Of a stretch of 64,000 nucleotides of DNA, positions 17,934-26,991 are shown piece by piece. Origin of the DNA: Clostridium nigeriense (GTDB lineage: Bacteria > Bacillota > Clostridia > Clostridiales > Clostridiaceae); contig NZ_LT575472.1 of NCBI RefSeq assembly GCF_900086595.1, positions 1,046,451 through 1,110,450 of the forward strand, given 5' to 3'. Below the pieces are notes generated by a model. It saw only the letters and a program-made list of their open reading frames with translations. It was not told the DNA's origin and searched no databases. Made by a program: the position numbers and the translations under genes. Each line of letters begins with the position of its first letter. The first letter of the stretch is position 1.

Positions 17934-18578
17934 TTATATTGATATATTTTTAATGAATTTTATTAAATAACTTAAGGTATAAAAATCTCTATCTAAGTCA
18001 GTACTGATTAAATTCAATCCTTTAATTAATGTTTCCTCATCAAAGTTTTCAAGTAAAATCATAAGACTTAGTGAATTTATATTTCCTTCCTTTGTATCTA
18101 GTACTCTTGAAGATTTAACATATTTATTGTTTAAAGCCTTTAAAGTTGCATCTTTAAGTTCATTACTTATTTCTATTTTAGGCATTTCATCATAAATTCT
18201 TATTTCAGGATCATTAATATTTATATTTTTTGCCTTGCTTATATCTGTTGAAACAAATATAGTATTTTTAAATTTTGCATCTTTAAAATCAACATTGTCT
18301 AGTCTTACTGAATCAAATATAGTATTTTCAAAGTTTGCGTTTTTAAAATTGCTTTTTTTAAAATTACTACCTATAAATTCAGTAAATTTAAAGCTACATT
18401 TTAAAAAGCTAGATGATTTAAAATGTGCTCCTCTAAAATTTACATAATCAAAATTTGAACCGGAAAAATTACAGTTATAGCAGTTGCTTCTTTCAAGATT
18501 TTGATACATAAAGTTCTTATCTTTTTTTTCTATATTATCATAATTAAAATTTCCTTTAGTAGTTTGGGTTTTAGCCAT
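17934..18578 (-). CDS. Pentapeptide-repeat protein
   Basis: 214 aa. About residues 20-110 form consecutive five-residue repeats with a central Phe/Leu and small residues (NFSGS NFDYV NFRGA HFKSS SF...), the right-handed quadrilateral beta-helix of the pentapeptide family. The C-terminal 100 residues are an unrelated helical region that I do not recognise. An in-frame ATG at 18590 is followed by GGAGGT and a second ATG at 18578, so the second is the likely start. It is divergent from aroE within the aromatic cluster. Function unknown; some family members mimic DNA and bind gyrase, but nothing here shows that. Confidence 0.8.
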   Translation of the reverse strand: MAKTQTTKGNFNYDNIEKKDKNFMYQNLERSNCYNCNFSGSNFDYVNFRGAHFKSSSFLKCSFKFTEFIGSNFKKSNFKNANFENTIFDSVRLDNVDFKDAKFKNTIFVSTDISKAKNININDPEIRIYDEMPKIEISNELKDATLKALNNKYVKSSRVLDTKEGNINSLSLMILLENFDEETLIKGLNLISTDLDRDFYTLSYLIKFIKNISI

Positions 18579-18743
18579 TAGTACCTCCATAATAAATTAT
18601 TTTTAGTGATTAACTAATATTACCACAGAAATAAACAAATGTCATATAGTTATAGCTTAGTTGTTATCATGGAATAAGGAGTATTATATTTAATTATCAA
18701 TATGTTATAATTAATATTATGTTTTTAGCAAGGGGGCAATAAT

Positions 18744-19553
18744 ATGGAGTTTTATGGACTATTAGGTGAAAAACTTTCTCATAGTTTATCACCTGAAATT
18801 CATAGTGAGATTTTAAAAGCAATAGATAAATCAGGGGCGTATAAGTTATTTGAAGTAGAAAAAGATAATCTAAATAACTTTACAAAAGCAATAAAATTGT
18901 TAAAGGTAAAGGGATGTAATGTAACTATACCTTATAAGAAAGATATAATAAAATATGTTGATGTATTATCAGAAGAGGCTAAGAAAATAGGAGCAATAAA
19001 TACTATTTATTTAAAAGAAAATAAGCTTTATGGATATAACACAGATTATTTTGGATTTGGTTATATGCTTCAGGTAAGTGATATAGAGGTTAATAATAAG
19101 ATTATAGTTATTTTAGGTAATGGAGGAGCTTCAAGAGCCGTACTTCATTACTTATTAGATAATGGAGCTAATAAAATTTATATAGTAAGTAGGAATCCTA
19201 ATAGCGAAGAATTTAAATATAATAATGTGAAAGTAATTAGTTATGAAGATTTGAAAGAATTAAAGGGAGATATATTAATTAATTCTACACCAGTTGGCAT
19301 GTATCCCAATACAGAAAATTCTCCAGTTTCTAAGAAAGTTATAGATAACTTTAATTCCTTAGTAGATTTAATTTATAATCCAATGGAAACTAAGTTTTTA
19401 TCTTTGGGAAGAGAGTTAAATAAAAAAACAGTAGGTGGACTATATATGCTTGTAGGGCAAGCTGTTAAGGCTCAGGAAATTTGGCAAGAAACCTCTATAA
19501 GTGAAGAAATACTAAGAAATGTTTATAATATAGTAAAAGAGAATTTTATTTAA
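18744..19553 (+). CDS. aroE: Shikimate dehydrogenase
   Basis: NADPH-dependent reduction of 3-dehydroshikimate to shikimate; 269 aa. Substrate-binding motifs SHSLSPEIH and NVTIPYKKDI (with the catalytic Lys), NTDYFGFGY, and the nucleotide-binding loop GNGGASRAV are present. The C-terminal GGLYMLVGQAVKAQEIW is typical. AAGGGGGC lies before the ATG. Starts a second aro operon (aroE-aroK-aroQ, then DAHP synthase 2 and tyrA) with short gaps. Confidence 0.93.
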   Translation: MEFYGLLGEKLSHSLSPEIHSEILKAIDKSGAYKLFEVEKDNLNNFTKAIKLLKVKGCNVTIPYKKDIIKYVDVLSEEAKKIGAINTIYLKENKLYGYNTDYFGFGYMLQVSDIEVNNKIIVILGNGGASRAVLHYLLDNGANKIYIVSRNPNSEEFKYNNVKVISYEDLKELKGDILINSTPVGMYPNTENSPVSKKVIDNFNSLVDLIYNPMETKFLSLGRELNKKTVGGLYMLVGQAVKAQEIWQETSISEEILRNVYNIVKENFI

Positions 19554-19568
19554 CTTGAGGAGAAGAAG

Positions 19569-20075
19569 ATGGAAAAGGATATAATTCTATTAATAGGTAT
19601 GCCTGGGTGTGGAAAGACAACAATAGGTAAAGAAGTAGCTAAGAAGATTAGTTATAATTTTTGTGATATGGATAGTTATATAGAGGAAATATCTAAAAGT
19701 ACTGTTAAAGAGTTATTTAATATAAGTGAAGAAATTTTTAGAAATTATGAAAGCAGAGCTTGCAAGGAATTAAGTGATTTAAATGAAAAAGCAATAATTT
19801 CTAGCGGGGGAGGAGTTATAAAAAGAAAAGAAAACATAGATTTTTTCAAGGACAAAGGAGTTATAATATTTATAGATAGACCTATAGAAAATATTATAAG
19901 TGATGTTGACACATCTTCAAGACCTTTATTAAAAGATGGAAAGACTAAACTTTACAACCTATATTCAGAAAGATATAATTTATATAATGATTATTGCCAA
20001 TACAAAATAACTAATGATAAAGATATAGAAGATACTATAAATAAAGTTATAGAAATAATAAAAAGTAATAAATAA
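19569..20075 (+). CDS. aroK: Shikimate kinase
   Basis: ATP-dependent phosphorylation of shikimate, 168 aa, single-domain NMP-kinase fold. Walker A is GMPGCGKTT at residues 9-17, the shikimate-binding DMDSYIE follows, then SSGGGVIKR and the lid region RPLLKDGK. Fifteen bases after aroE with GAGGAGAAG upstream, so cotranscribed with it. Confidence 0.93.
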   Translation: MEKDIILLIGMPGCGKTTIGKEVAKKISYNFCDMDSYIEEISKSTVKELFNISEEIFRNYESRACKELSDLNEKAIISSGGGVIKRKENIDFFKDKGVIIFIDRPIENIISDVDTSSRPLLKDGKTKLYNLYSERYNLYNDYCQYKITNDKDIEDTINKVIEIIKSNK

Positions 20076-20086
20076 AGGGGGTAATT

Positions 20087-20527
20087 ATGAAGATACTAGT
20101 TATAAATGGGCCTAACTTAAATATGGTTGGAATAAGAGAAAAAGGCATATATGGAACTAGAGATTTTCAAGATATTTGTAACTATATTAAAAAAGAGGGG
20201 CAAAAAAGAAATATAGATATTGACTTATATCAAAGTAATATTGAAGGTGAAATAATTAATGAAATTCATAAAGCTTATTATGAAAAGTATGATGGAATAA
20301 TTATTAATCCGGGAGCTTTTACACACTACAGCTATGCTATTTTTGATGCTATAAAGGCTGTTAATATTAATACTGTGGAAGTTCACTTATCTAATATACA
20401 CGCAAGGGAAGAGTTTAGGCATAAATCAGTTATTGCACCAGCATGTATAGGTCAAATTTGTGGTTTTAAAGAATTTGGTTATGTTATGGCTATGGAAGCA
20501 ATAGTTAGAATGAAAAGTGAAGAATGA
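20087..20527 (+). CDS. aroQ: 3-dehydroquinate dehydratase, type II
   Basis: Dehydrates 3-dehydroquinate to 3-dehydroshikimate; 146 aa, typical of the small dodecameric type II enzyme. Motifs: NGPNLNMVGIRE (the lid Tyr is in GIYGT), NPGAFTHYSYAIFDAI, EVHLSNIHAREEFRHKS and CIGQICGFKEFGY. Eleven bases after aroK. The 3' end runs directly into a hairpin repeat. Confidence 0.94.
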   Translation: MKILVINGPNLNMVGIREKGIYGTRDFQDICNYIKKEGQKRNIDIDLYQSNIEGEIINEIHKAYYEKYDGIIINPGAFTHYSYAIFDAIKAVNINTVEVHLSNIHAREEFRHKSVIAPACIGQICGFKEFGYVMAMEAIVRMKSEE

Positions 20528-20672
20528 ATAATGAAGAATTAATGAGTAAACTCCTTCGGAGTTTAGAAAGGTAAAAAATAAATTGCACAGCAATTTATAG
20601 GTTTAATAACTCAGCTATGCTGAGTTATATCAATAATTTTTAATTTTAAATTTTTCATTATTAATTTAAAAC
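20525..20672. repeat. Modular hairpin intergenic repeat, copy 4
   Basis: Begins at the aroQ stop codon. Arms resemble the other copies (GAATGAATAATGAAGAATTA / TTTTTCATTATTAATTT). Three internal hairpins: AAACTCC-TTCG-GGAGTTT, AAATTGC-ACA-GCAATTT and AACTCAGC-TAT-GCTGAGTT. Confidence 0.75.
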
Positions 20673-20693
20673 GTAGTATGGAGGGATAGTAAA

Positions 20694-21707
20694 ATGATAA
20701 TTGTAATGAACGCAAATTGTTCAGAAAGTGAAGTATTGAAGGTTAAGAGGGAATTAGAGAGTAGAGGGTTAGGTGTTCATCTATCTCAAGGAGAAACATT
20801 TTGTATAATAGGTGTAGTTGGAGAAACTAGAGCTATTGATTCAAATAAACTTCTAAGATTTTCTGGTGTAGATAAAATTCTTAAGGTAGAAGAGCCTTAT
20901 AAGAAAGCAAATAGATTATTTAAACCAGAGGATACTGTTATAGATGTAAAGGGTAGTTTAATTGGAGGAAATAATTTAGCTATTATGGCTGGACCATGCT
21001 CAGTTGAAAGTGAAGAACAAATAATAGAAATAGCTAAAAGTGTTAAAGAGTCAGGAGCAACCTTTTTAAGAGGTGGTGCTTTTAAACCTAGAACATCTCC
21101 ATATAGTTTTCAAGGGCTAGAATTAGAAGGATTAGAGCTTTTAAAGAAGGCAAGAGAAGCTACAGGACTACCAATAGTAACGGAAATAATGTCAACTGAC
21201 TATATAGATGTTTTTGAAAGAGATGTTGATATAATTCAAGTTGGTGCAAGAAATATGCAAAACTTCGATTTATTAAAGCAATTAGGTAAAACTAATAAAG
21301 CTATTTTATTAAAGAGAGGTTTATCAGCAACAATAGAAGAATGGCTTATGTCAGCTGAATATATAATGGCTGCTGGAAATGAAAATGTAATTCTTTGTGA
21401 AAGAGGAATAAGAACTTTTGAAAACTACACAAGAAATACTTTGGATTTAAGTGCAATTCCAGTAGTTAAAAGAAAATCACATTTGCCGGTAATAGTAGAT
21501 CCAAGCCATGCAGCTGGATACTGGTACCTTGTAGAGCCTTTAGCAAAGGCAGCAATAAGTGCAGGAGCTGATGGACTTATGATAGAAGTTCATAACAATC
21601 CACAATGTGCATTAAGCGATGGTCAACAATCAGTAAAACCAGAATCCTTTAAGAATATTATGGATAAGGTAAAAATATTAGCACAAATGGAAGGGAAAAG
21701 AGTTTAA
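20694..21707 (+). CDS. DAHP synthase, second copy
   Basis: 337 aa, the same length and domain layout as the copy at 11.4 kb: N-terminal ferredoxin-like domain, then TIM barrel with KPRTSPYSFQG, RGLSATIEEW and IVDPSHAAGYWY. The barrels are nearly identical while the N-terminal regulatory domains differ clearly. That pattern suggests two isoenzymes inhibited by different end products; its place before tyrA makes tyrosine a reasonable guess (inference). No leader ORF or terminator lies upstream, only a repeat. GGAGGG precedes the ATG. Confidence 0.92.
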   Translation: MIIVMNANCSESEVLKVKRELESRGLGVHLSQGETFCIIGVVGETRAIDSNKLLRFSGVDKILKVEEPYKKANRLFKPEDTVIDVKGSLIGGNNLAIMAGPCSVESEEQIIEIAKSVKESGATFLRGGAFKPRTSPYSFQGLELEGLELLKKAREATGLPIVTEIMSTDYIDVFERDVDIIQVGARNMQNFDLLKQLGKTNKAILLKRGLSATIEEWLMSAEYIMAAGNENVILCERGIRTFENYTRNTLDLSAIPVVKRKSHLPVIVDPSHAAGYWYLVEPLAKAAISAGADGLMIEVHNNPQCALSDGQQSVKPESFKNIMDKVKILAQMEGKRV

Positions 21708-21708
21708 T

Positions 21709-21811
21709 TAATAATGAAAAATGAAGAATGAAAAATTATGGAGGAAATTCAGCTTAGGCTGAATTTCAACATTAATTTTACATTTTACATTATTAATTTT
21801 ACATTCAATTT
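21709..21811. repeat. Modular hairpin intergenic repeat, copy 5
   Basis: Starts after the DAHP synthase stop. Arms TAATAATGAAAAATGAAG / ACATTTTACATTATTAATT with the internal hairpin GAAATTCAGC-TTAG-GCTGAATTTC, the module also found at 12.5 kb. The tyrA frame happens to be open through it. Confidence 0.72.
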
Positions 21812-21821
21812 GGGGTGTTGT

Positions 21822-22655
21822 ATGAAAATTTTAATAGTAGGGCTTGGTGTTATTGGCGGTAGCTATGCAATGGCACTTCAAGCAGCAGGTTATGAAGATG
21901 TTTATGGAATAGACAGTAATATGGAAACATTAAAAAAAGCAGAAGGTTTAGGAATAATTAAAAAAGGGTATGTAGGTGGAAAGGATATTATAAAAGAAGC
22001 TGATTTAATTATTATTTCTCTTTATCCAAGGTTAGTTAAAGATTTTATAGAGGACAATAAAAAGTTATTTAAGGAAGGTTCTATAATAACAGATGCCACT
22101 GGAATAAAGGGACACTTTATTGATGATATCTTAGATATATTACCAAATAAAGTGGATTTTATTTTTGGACATCCTATGGCTGGTAGAGAAAAAAGAGGCA
22201 TAGATTATGCATCTAAAGAAGTTTTTAATGGAGCTAATTATTTAATAACCATAACTGATAGAAATAAAGAAGATAATATAAAGACTTTAGAAAAAATTAT
22301 TTATGAAATGGGATTTAATAAGATAAAAAGAATTAATCCTGAATATCATGATAAAATGATTGCCTTTACTAGTCAGTTACCTCATGCAATTGCAGTTGCT
22401 TTAATTAACAGTGACGAGGAAGGACGAGATACTGGAAGCTTTATTGGAGATAGTTATAGGGATTTAACGAGAATAGCTAATATTAATGAAGAATTATGGA
22501 GTGAATTATTTTTTAGTAATAAGGATAATCTAATTGATGTTATTGATAACTTTTTATTAGAAATAAACAACTTAAAAAAGGCTTTAAATGAAAATAATGA
22601 AGAATATTTAAAAGAGTTATTTATAAAATCAACTAAAAGAAGAGAAAAACTATAG
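21822..22655 (+). CDS. tyrA: Prephenate dehydrogenase
   Basis: Oxidative decarboxylation of prephenate to 4-hydroxyphenylpyruvate, the tyrosine branch; 277 aa. The Rossmann motif GLGVIGGSYA opens the protein, GHPMAGREKRG and SQLPHAIAVAL are the family's active-site stretches. The frame extends upstream through a hairpin repeat to 21738, but TGGGGTG just before the ATG at 21822 and the Rossmann start fix the N-terminus. No C-terminal ACT domain, so it is the short form. End of the aromatic region. Confidence 0.92.
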   Translation: MKILIVGLGVIGGSYAMALQAAGYEDVYGIDSNMETLKKAEGLGIIKKGYVGGKDIIKEADLIIISLYPRLVKDFIEDNKKLFKEGSIITDATGIKGHFIDDILDILPNKVDFIFGHPMAGREKRGIDYASKEVFNGANYLITITDRNKEDNIKTLEKIIYEMGFNKIKRINPEYHDKMIAFTSQLPHAIAVALINSDEEGRDTGSFIGDSYRDLTRIANINEELWSELFFSNKDNLIDVIDNFLLEINNLKKALNENNEEYLKELFIKSTKRREKL

Positions 22656-22680
22656 TATAATTTTGAAAAGCAAAATTATA

Positions 22681-22716
22681 AATGGATAATTGATAAAACA
22701 TTATCAATTATCCATT
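22681..22716. repeat. Minimal copy of the hairpin repeat / bidirectional hairpin
   Basis: AATGGATAATTGATAA and TTATCAATTATCCATT form a perfect 16-bp stem with loop AACA. It consists of the arm sequence of the 12.5 kb repeat with no internal module. It sits between convergent tyrA and the HD-GYP gene. Confidence 0.7.
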
Positions 22717-22738
22717 ATAAAAATGTTCACATTTTTAT
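22717..22738. terminator. Hairpin between convergent tyrA and HD-GYP genes
   Basis: ATAAAAATGT-TC-ACATTTTTAT, perfect 10-bp stem whose arms are T/A runs, so it could terminate in both directions. It overlaps the stop codon of the minus-strand gene. Confidence 0.5.
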
Positions 22739-23778
22739 AAAAGTTTTACAATAGATAGATCATTGGTTTTAGTAAGGTCTATAAATTCATTATTACTAAA
22801 AACTAAAGGTGTATCTATATTATTTAAATCTAGTTTAATAATTTTGCAGGTTGAATTATTACTTAATAAGGCTTTTTGACCGATATAGTAACTTTCTAGT
22901 CCTCTTAAGAAGATATTACATAAAGAGTAATCAAGTTTACTTAAGCTTTCCTCTTTAATAATCTTTAAAGCCTCAAGGGGCTTTTTTCTTTTTTTATAAA
23001 TTCTATTAGAGTTTATTGCATCAAAGGTGTCGGTTATAGCTATTATTTTAGCAAATTCATGAATTTGATTTCCTATTAGCTTAAGAGGATAACCACTACC
23101 ATCACATCTTTCATGATGCATTAGAACACCGTATAATACAGAATGACTTATAAAGGGAATATCTTTAATTTCGTTATAAGTAATAACTGGATGTTCTTTT
23201 ATAATATTATATTCTTCCTCAGTAAGAGGTTTTGTTTTATTAATAATTTTCTTACTTATTTTAGTTTTCCCAAAATCATGTAAAATTGAAGCATATACTA
23301 ATGAATGAAGTTTATTTTCTTCTAAACCTGCCCATTTTCCAAGTAAATAACTTAAGGAAGCTACATTAACGGAGTGTCTATAAATACAATCCTCACCACT
23401 TCCTCGTAAAATAATATTTTTAAAGATATTATTATCAACTTTAAGGAAATTAAGTAAGGTTTTTGCGTATTTATTTATTTCGTTTGTTGTATCAGTTTTA
23501 AGATTTTGAGAATTGCTAAAAAGAAAATTAACACTTTCTGATATATTTTTTAAAGTGTTTTCTGCTTCTTCTAAAGCTACTAATTCCTTTGATTCCTTTT
23601 CATTGTTATATATTTGAATACTATCTAAGCTATAAATTGATTTTAATTTTTCAATCATTTGTTCTGTTAATATAATATTCTTTCCAACTAATACAGTACC
23701 GTTATAGTCAATTTCATCAGCTGTAATCATACCAGGTTTTAATCGGCTAAAATCTATAAATTCTTTTTTCTTTCCCAT
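22735..23778 (-). CDS. HD-GYP domain protein (probable cyclic-di-GMP phosphodiesterase)
   Basis: 347 aa. A short N-terminal domain of the type often joined to HD-GYP (LKPGMITADEIDYNG, about 13-60) precedes the HD-GYP domain. H167-D168 in ILHDFGKTK, H221-H222 in MHHERCDGSGYP and the GYP at 229-231 are intact, so a metal-dependent phosphodiesterase for cyclic-di-GMP or a related dinucleotide is likely. Cytoplasmic, no membrane segment. Convergent with tyrA, divergent from the CYTH gene. Confidence 0.85.
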   Translation of the reverse strand: MGKKKEFIDFSRLKPGMITADEIDYNGTVLVGKNIILTEQMIEKLKSIYSLDSIQIYNNEKESKELVALEEAENTLKNISESVNFLFSNSQNLKTDTTNEINKYAKTLLNFLKVDNNIFKNIILRGSGEDCIYRHSVNVASLSYLLGKWAGLEENKLHSLVYASILHDFGKTKISKKIINKTKPLTEEEYNIIKEHPVITYNEIKDIPFISHSVLYGVLMHHERCDGSGYPLKLIGNQIHEFAKIIAITDTFDAINSNRIYKKRKKPLEALKIIKEESLSKLDYSLCNIFLRGLESYYIGQKALLSNNSTCKIIKLDLNNIDTPLVFSNNEFIDLTKTNDLSIVKLL

Positions 23779-24061
23779 CTCTTTATACCCCTAAAACAAA
23801 ATTATAGTAAAAATTCTCAAAATAATTGGATATTAATGTAAATTAATATTTATATAATATATCGGTCAGTTTTAGTGAAAATTTAGGGTTAAAGTAAATT
23901 ATTGTATAATTGTATGATAAACTATCAATTTTTTATAAGATTTTGTAAAAAATATAGTATGAAGTTTTAAAATTACAAATGATATAACTAAATATGAGAA
24001 GTTATTAATACAATATTTTTATGCTATAATAATTAATATCAAATTTAAAGGAGTGGCATTA

Positions 24062-24622
24062 ATGAAAGAGTTAGAAACTAGAGTAGTAGATATAGATGTT
24101 AATAATATTAGAAAAAAATTAAAAGAATTAGGGGCTGAAAAAGTTAAGGAAGAATATCAAATTAATAATATTTATGATTTTGATGATAATAGGTTACTTA
24201 ATGCTAAAGGATATGCAAGAATTAGAATTACAGATGATAGACTTAACAATAAAGAAGTAGTATATATGACAACTAAGAAAATGTTAAGTCAAGACACTTT
24301 TAAAGTAATGGAAGAAAATGAAACTATAGTAGAAGATAAGGAGGCTGCAAGTAAAATATTTTTATCATTAGGCTTATCATTAAAGCAATCCATTAAAAAG
24401 TATAGAGAAAGTTATAGATTAGGAGATTCATTAATTGAAATAGACATAAATGATAAGAGTTTTTGTCCATTTCCATACTTAGAAATCGAAACTTCTTCAG
24501 AAGAAAAGTTGAAAGAAACCTTAGAATTATTAGGATACACATTAAAAGATACTACATCTAAAACAATTTATGAATTATTAGAAGAAAGAGGATTGTCTAA
24601 AGGAGAAGGAAAGGGAATGTAA
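24062..24622 (+). CDS. CYTH domain protein (class IV adenylate cyclase-like)
   Basis: 186 aa, a single CYTH triphosphate-tunnel domain. The N-terminal ELETR matches the ExExK-type motif, and later strands carry alternating charged residues (ARIRI, KVMEENETIV, LIEIDIN, PYLEIET). A GTG at 24053 is in frame but coincides with the AAAGGAG Shine-Dalgarno; the ATG at 24062 is preferred. Members hydrolyse triphosphates or make cAMP; the substrate is not evident. A weak hairpin follows the stop. Confidence 0.82.
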   Translation: MKELETRVVDIDVNNIRKKLKELGAEKVKEEYQINNIYDFDDNRLLNAKGYARIRITDDRLNNKEVVYMTTKKMLSQDTFKVMEENETIVEDKEAASKIFLSLGLSLKQSIKKYRESYRLGDSLIEIDINDKSFCPFPYLEIETSSEEKLKETLELLGYTLKDTTSKTIYELLEERGLSKGEGKGM

Positions 24623-24722
24623 AAATAATAATGTAAAAATTTATATTATTTTGTAACCAAAATTAATCATCTTTAGTAGATTATAATTAAGGATTTAATG
24701 TAAATACTAAGGAGGATATATT

Positions 24723-25535
24723 ATGGAATGGTTTATGGGATTAAGTCCTATCTTTCAAGGATTACTTGCTACTTTATTTACTTGGCTTATTACTGCTTTA
24801 GGAGCAGCACTAGTATTCTTTTTTAAAAAGTTTGATAAAAGAATTTTAAATACAATGCTAGGTTTTGGAGCTGGAGTAATGGTGGCAGCTAGTTTTTGGT
24901 CTCTTTTAAGTCCAGCCATAGAGCTTTCAGAAGAACTTGGATATAGTGGGTTTGTTATTCCTGCTATTGGATTCTTCTTAGGAGGAGTTTTTCTAATATT
25001 TGCGGATAAGTTAATGGATACTTATTCTTATGGTGTAGTTTTAAATAAAGAAGAAAATATTTCTAAAGCAGCTAAATACAGAAAAAGTATTTTACTAGTC
25101 TTAGCTGTTACACTTCACAATATTCCGGAAGGATTAGCTGTAGGTGTTGCTTTTGGCGGAGTAGCAGCAGGAATACCTGGAACTAGCATAGCAGCAGCAT
25201 TAGCATTAGCTTTAGGAATAGGACTTCAAAACTTCCCAGAAGGTGCAGCAGTTTCTTTACCATTAAGAAGCGAAGGTTTATCTAGAACTAGAAGTTTTAT
25301 GTATGGTCAAGCATCCGGATTAGTTGAGCCTATTGCAGGAGTAATTGGCGTTATTGCAGCTTTAACTGTTAGAAGTTTATTACCATTTTTATTATCATTT
25401 TCAGCAGGAGCTATGATTGCAGTAGTAGGAGCAGAGCTTTTGCCAGAAGCTTCTTTAGAAAATAAAAAATTAACTACACTGGGGCTTATTTTAGGATTTA
25501 TTGTTATGATGGTTTTAGACGTAGCTTTAGGATAA
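24723..25535 (+). CDS. ZIP family metal transporter
   Basis: Integral membrane protein of 270 aa with about eight helices. The two conserved metal-site helices are TLHNIPEGLAVGVAFGG and NFPEGAAVSLPLR, the signature of ZupT-like ZIP transporters that import zinc and other divalent cations. AAGGAGG precedes the ATG. Probably a single-gene unit; no Fur or Zur box recognised. Confidence 0.9.
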   Translation: MEWFMGLSPIFQGLLATLFTWLITALGAALVFFFKKFDKRILNTMLGFGAGVMVAASFWSLLSPAIELSEELGYSGFVIPAIGFFLGGVFLIFADKLMDTYSYGVVLNKEENISKAAKYRKSILLVLAVTLHNIPEGLAVGVAFGGVAAGIPGTSIAAALALALGIGLQNFPEGAAVSLPLRSEGLSRTRSFMYGQASGLVEPIAGVIGVIAALTVRSLLPFLLSFSAGAMIAVVGAELLPEASLENKKLTTLGLILGFIVMMVLDVALG

Positions 25536-25587
25536 ATATATATTAAATCTTAGACTAGGTTAAAACTTTTAGATAAGATTAAAATAA

Positions 25588-25613
25588 AAGAGTATTGCAT
25601 TATGCAATACTCT
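25588..25613. terminator. Bidirectional terminator between zip and fba genes
   Basis: AAGAGTATTGCA-TT-TGCAATACTCTT type stem of 12 bp with a very short loop. On the minus strand it is followed by TTTATTTTA, fitting the fba transcript better than the zip transcript. Confidence 0.75.
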
Positions 25614-25627
25614 TAAAATTTATAGAA

Positions 25628-26491
25628 TTATGCTTGGTTAATTGATCCGAATAATTCCATCTTTTCTTTAACTGTAGCTTTAATAGCTTCAAATCCTGGA
25701 GCTAAAAGCTTTCTTGGGTCAAAGCCTTTTCCTTGTGTATCTTTTCCTGATTCAATGTACTTTCTAGTACCTTCAGCAAATGCTAATTGACACTCAGTGT
25801 TAACATTGATCTTAGATACTCCAAGAGAAATAGCTCTCTTAATCATATCTTCAGGGATTCCAGTACCACCATGTAATACTAGAGGAACATTATTTGTTGC
25901 ATTGCTTATAGCTTCTAAAGCTTCAAAGCTTAATCCCTTCCAGTTTGCAGGATATACTCCGTGGATATTACCAATACCAGCAGCTAACATAGTAACTCCT
26001 AAATCAGCAATTGCTTTACATTCAGCAGCATCAGCGATTTCTCCAGCGCCAACAACTCCGTCTTCTTCTCCACCGATTGATCCAACTTCAGCTTCTAAAG
26101 ATAATCCTTTTTCTGAAGTTAATTTAACCATTTCTTTTGTCTTAGCTATATTTTCATCTATTGGATAGTGAGATCCATCAAACATAATTGATGAGAATCC
26201 AGCTTCAATAGCTTTTAATGCACCTTCATAGCTACCGTGGTCTAAGTGTAATGCAACTGGTACAGTGATGTTTAATTCTTCCATCATTCCGTTTACCATT
26301 CCAACTACAGTCTTGAATCCACACATGTATTTAGCAGCTCCCTCAGAAACTCCTAATATAACTGGTGAATTATTTTCTTGAGCTGTTAATAATATTGCTT
26401 TAGTCCACTCTAAATTGTTGATATTAAATTGACCTACAGCGTATTTTCCCGCTTTAGCCTTGTTTAACATTTCCTTTGCTGAAACTAACAT
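25628..26491 (-). CDS. fba: Class II fructose-1,6-bisphosphate aldolase
   Basis: Zinc-dependent glycolytic aldolase of 287 aa. NINNLEW at the N-terminus, D84-H85 in LHLDHGSYEG (general base and zinc ligand), MFDGSHYP, EAEVGSIGGEEDG, LHGGTGIPE with the second zinc His, and KINVNTECQ are all intact. GGAGG lies before the ATG. Codon choice appears more biased than in neighbours, as expected for a highly expressed gene. Central enzyme linking glycolysis and gluconeogenesis. Confidence 0.95.
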   Translation of the reverse strand: MLVSAKEMLNKAKAGKYAVGQFNINNLEWTKAILLTAQENNSPVILGVSEGAAKYMCGFKTVVGMVNGMMEELNITVPVALHLDHGSYEGALKAIEAGFSSIMFDGSHYPIDENIAKTKEMVKLTSEKGLSLEAEVGSIGGEEDGVVGAGEIADAAECKAIADLGVTMLAAGIGNIHGVYPANWKGLSFEALEAISNATNNVPLVLHGGTGIPEDMIKRAISLGVSKINVNTECQLAFAEGTRKYIESGKDTQGKGFDPRKLLAPGFEAIKATVKEKMELFGSINQA

Positions 26492-26991
26492 GGTATAAAA
26501 CCTCCATAACTTTAAATTTTGTTACAATTAAGCTACATAGCTAACTGTAGAAAAAGAAACAACTAAAAAGTTGTCCTTAGTACTATTATTATAACTCAAA
26601 ATAGATTTAATTTAAACAAAAAAATTAGAAATTAGTTACCAGCTAATAAAAATTATGAGTATTTATCCATATTATTTAATAAAGTGAAATAAATAATAAT
26701 AAATTTATAAAAAATCAATAATTATTTATTGATTTAAATAAATTTAAATCAAAGTTCATAATCTTTAAGTTAATATCATAATATTATTAATACCTGAAAT
26801 AATATTTCAATAAAAAAAAACAAATGTGAAAAAGTTGAGCTGTAACTTATAAAGACTAATGATAAATATGAAATATATTAAAAATTATCTTAATGAGAAG
26901 GGAGGGAGAAAGATATAATTAAGATAAAAAGTATAGGATAAAAGAGTAAGATTCATTTATATAAATTTATTAAGATGAAAGAGGAGAGTTT
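26492..26991. other. 500-base divergent intergenic region
   Basis: Between fba (minus) and the PTS gene (plus). I see a likely fba -10 (TATAAT on the minus strand, 26588-26593), a small hairpin ACAACT-AAAA-AGTTGT near 26560, and otherwise very AT-rich DNA. No convincing ORF, riboswitch or antiterminator target was seen. Confidence 0.5.

Noticed and set aside
21738..21821. N-terminal extension of tyrA
   Set aside because: It is translation of a hairpin repeat; the Rossmann motif begins at the ATG at 21822.
26492..26991. Small ORFs or antitermination site in the fba/PTS gap
   Set aside because: Only very short frames without Shine-Dalgarno and no stable stem overlapping a terminator.
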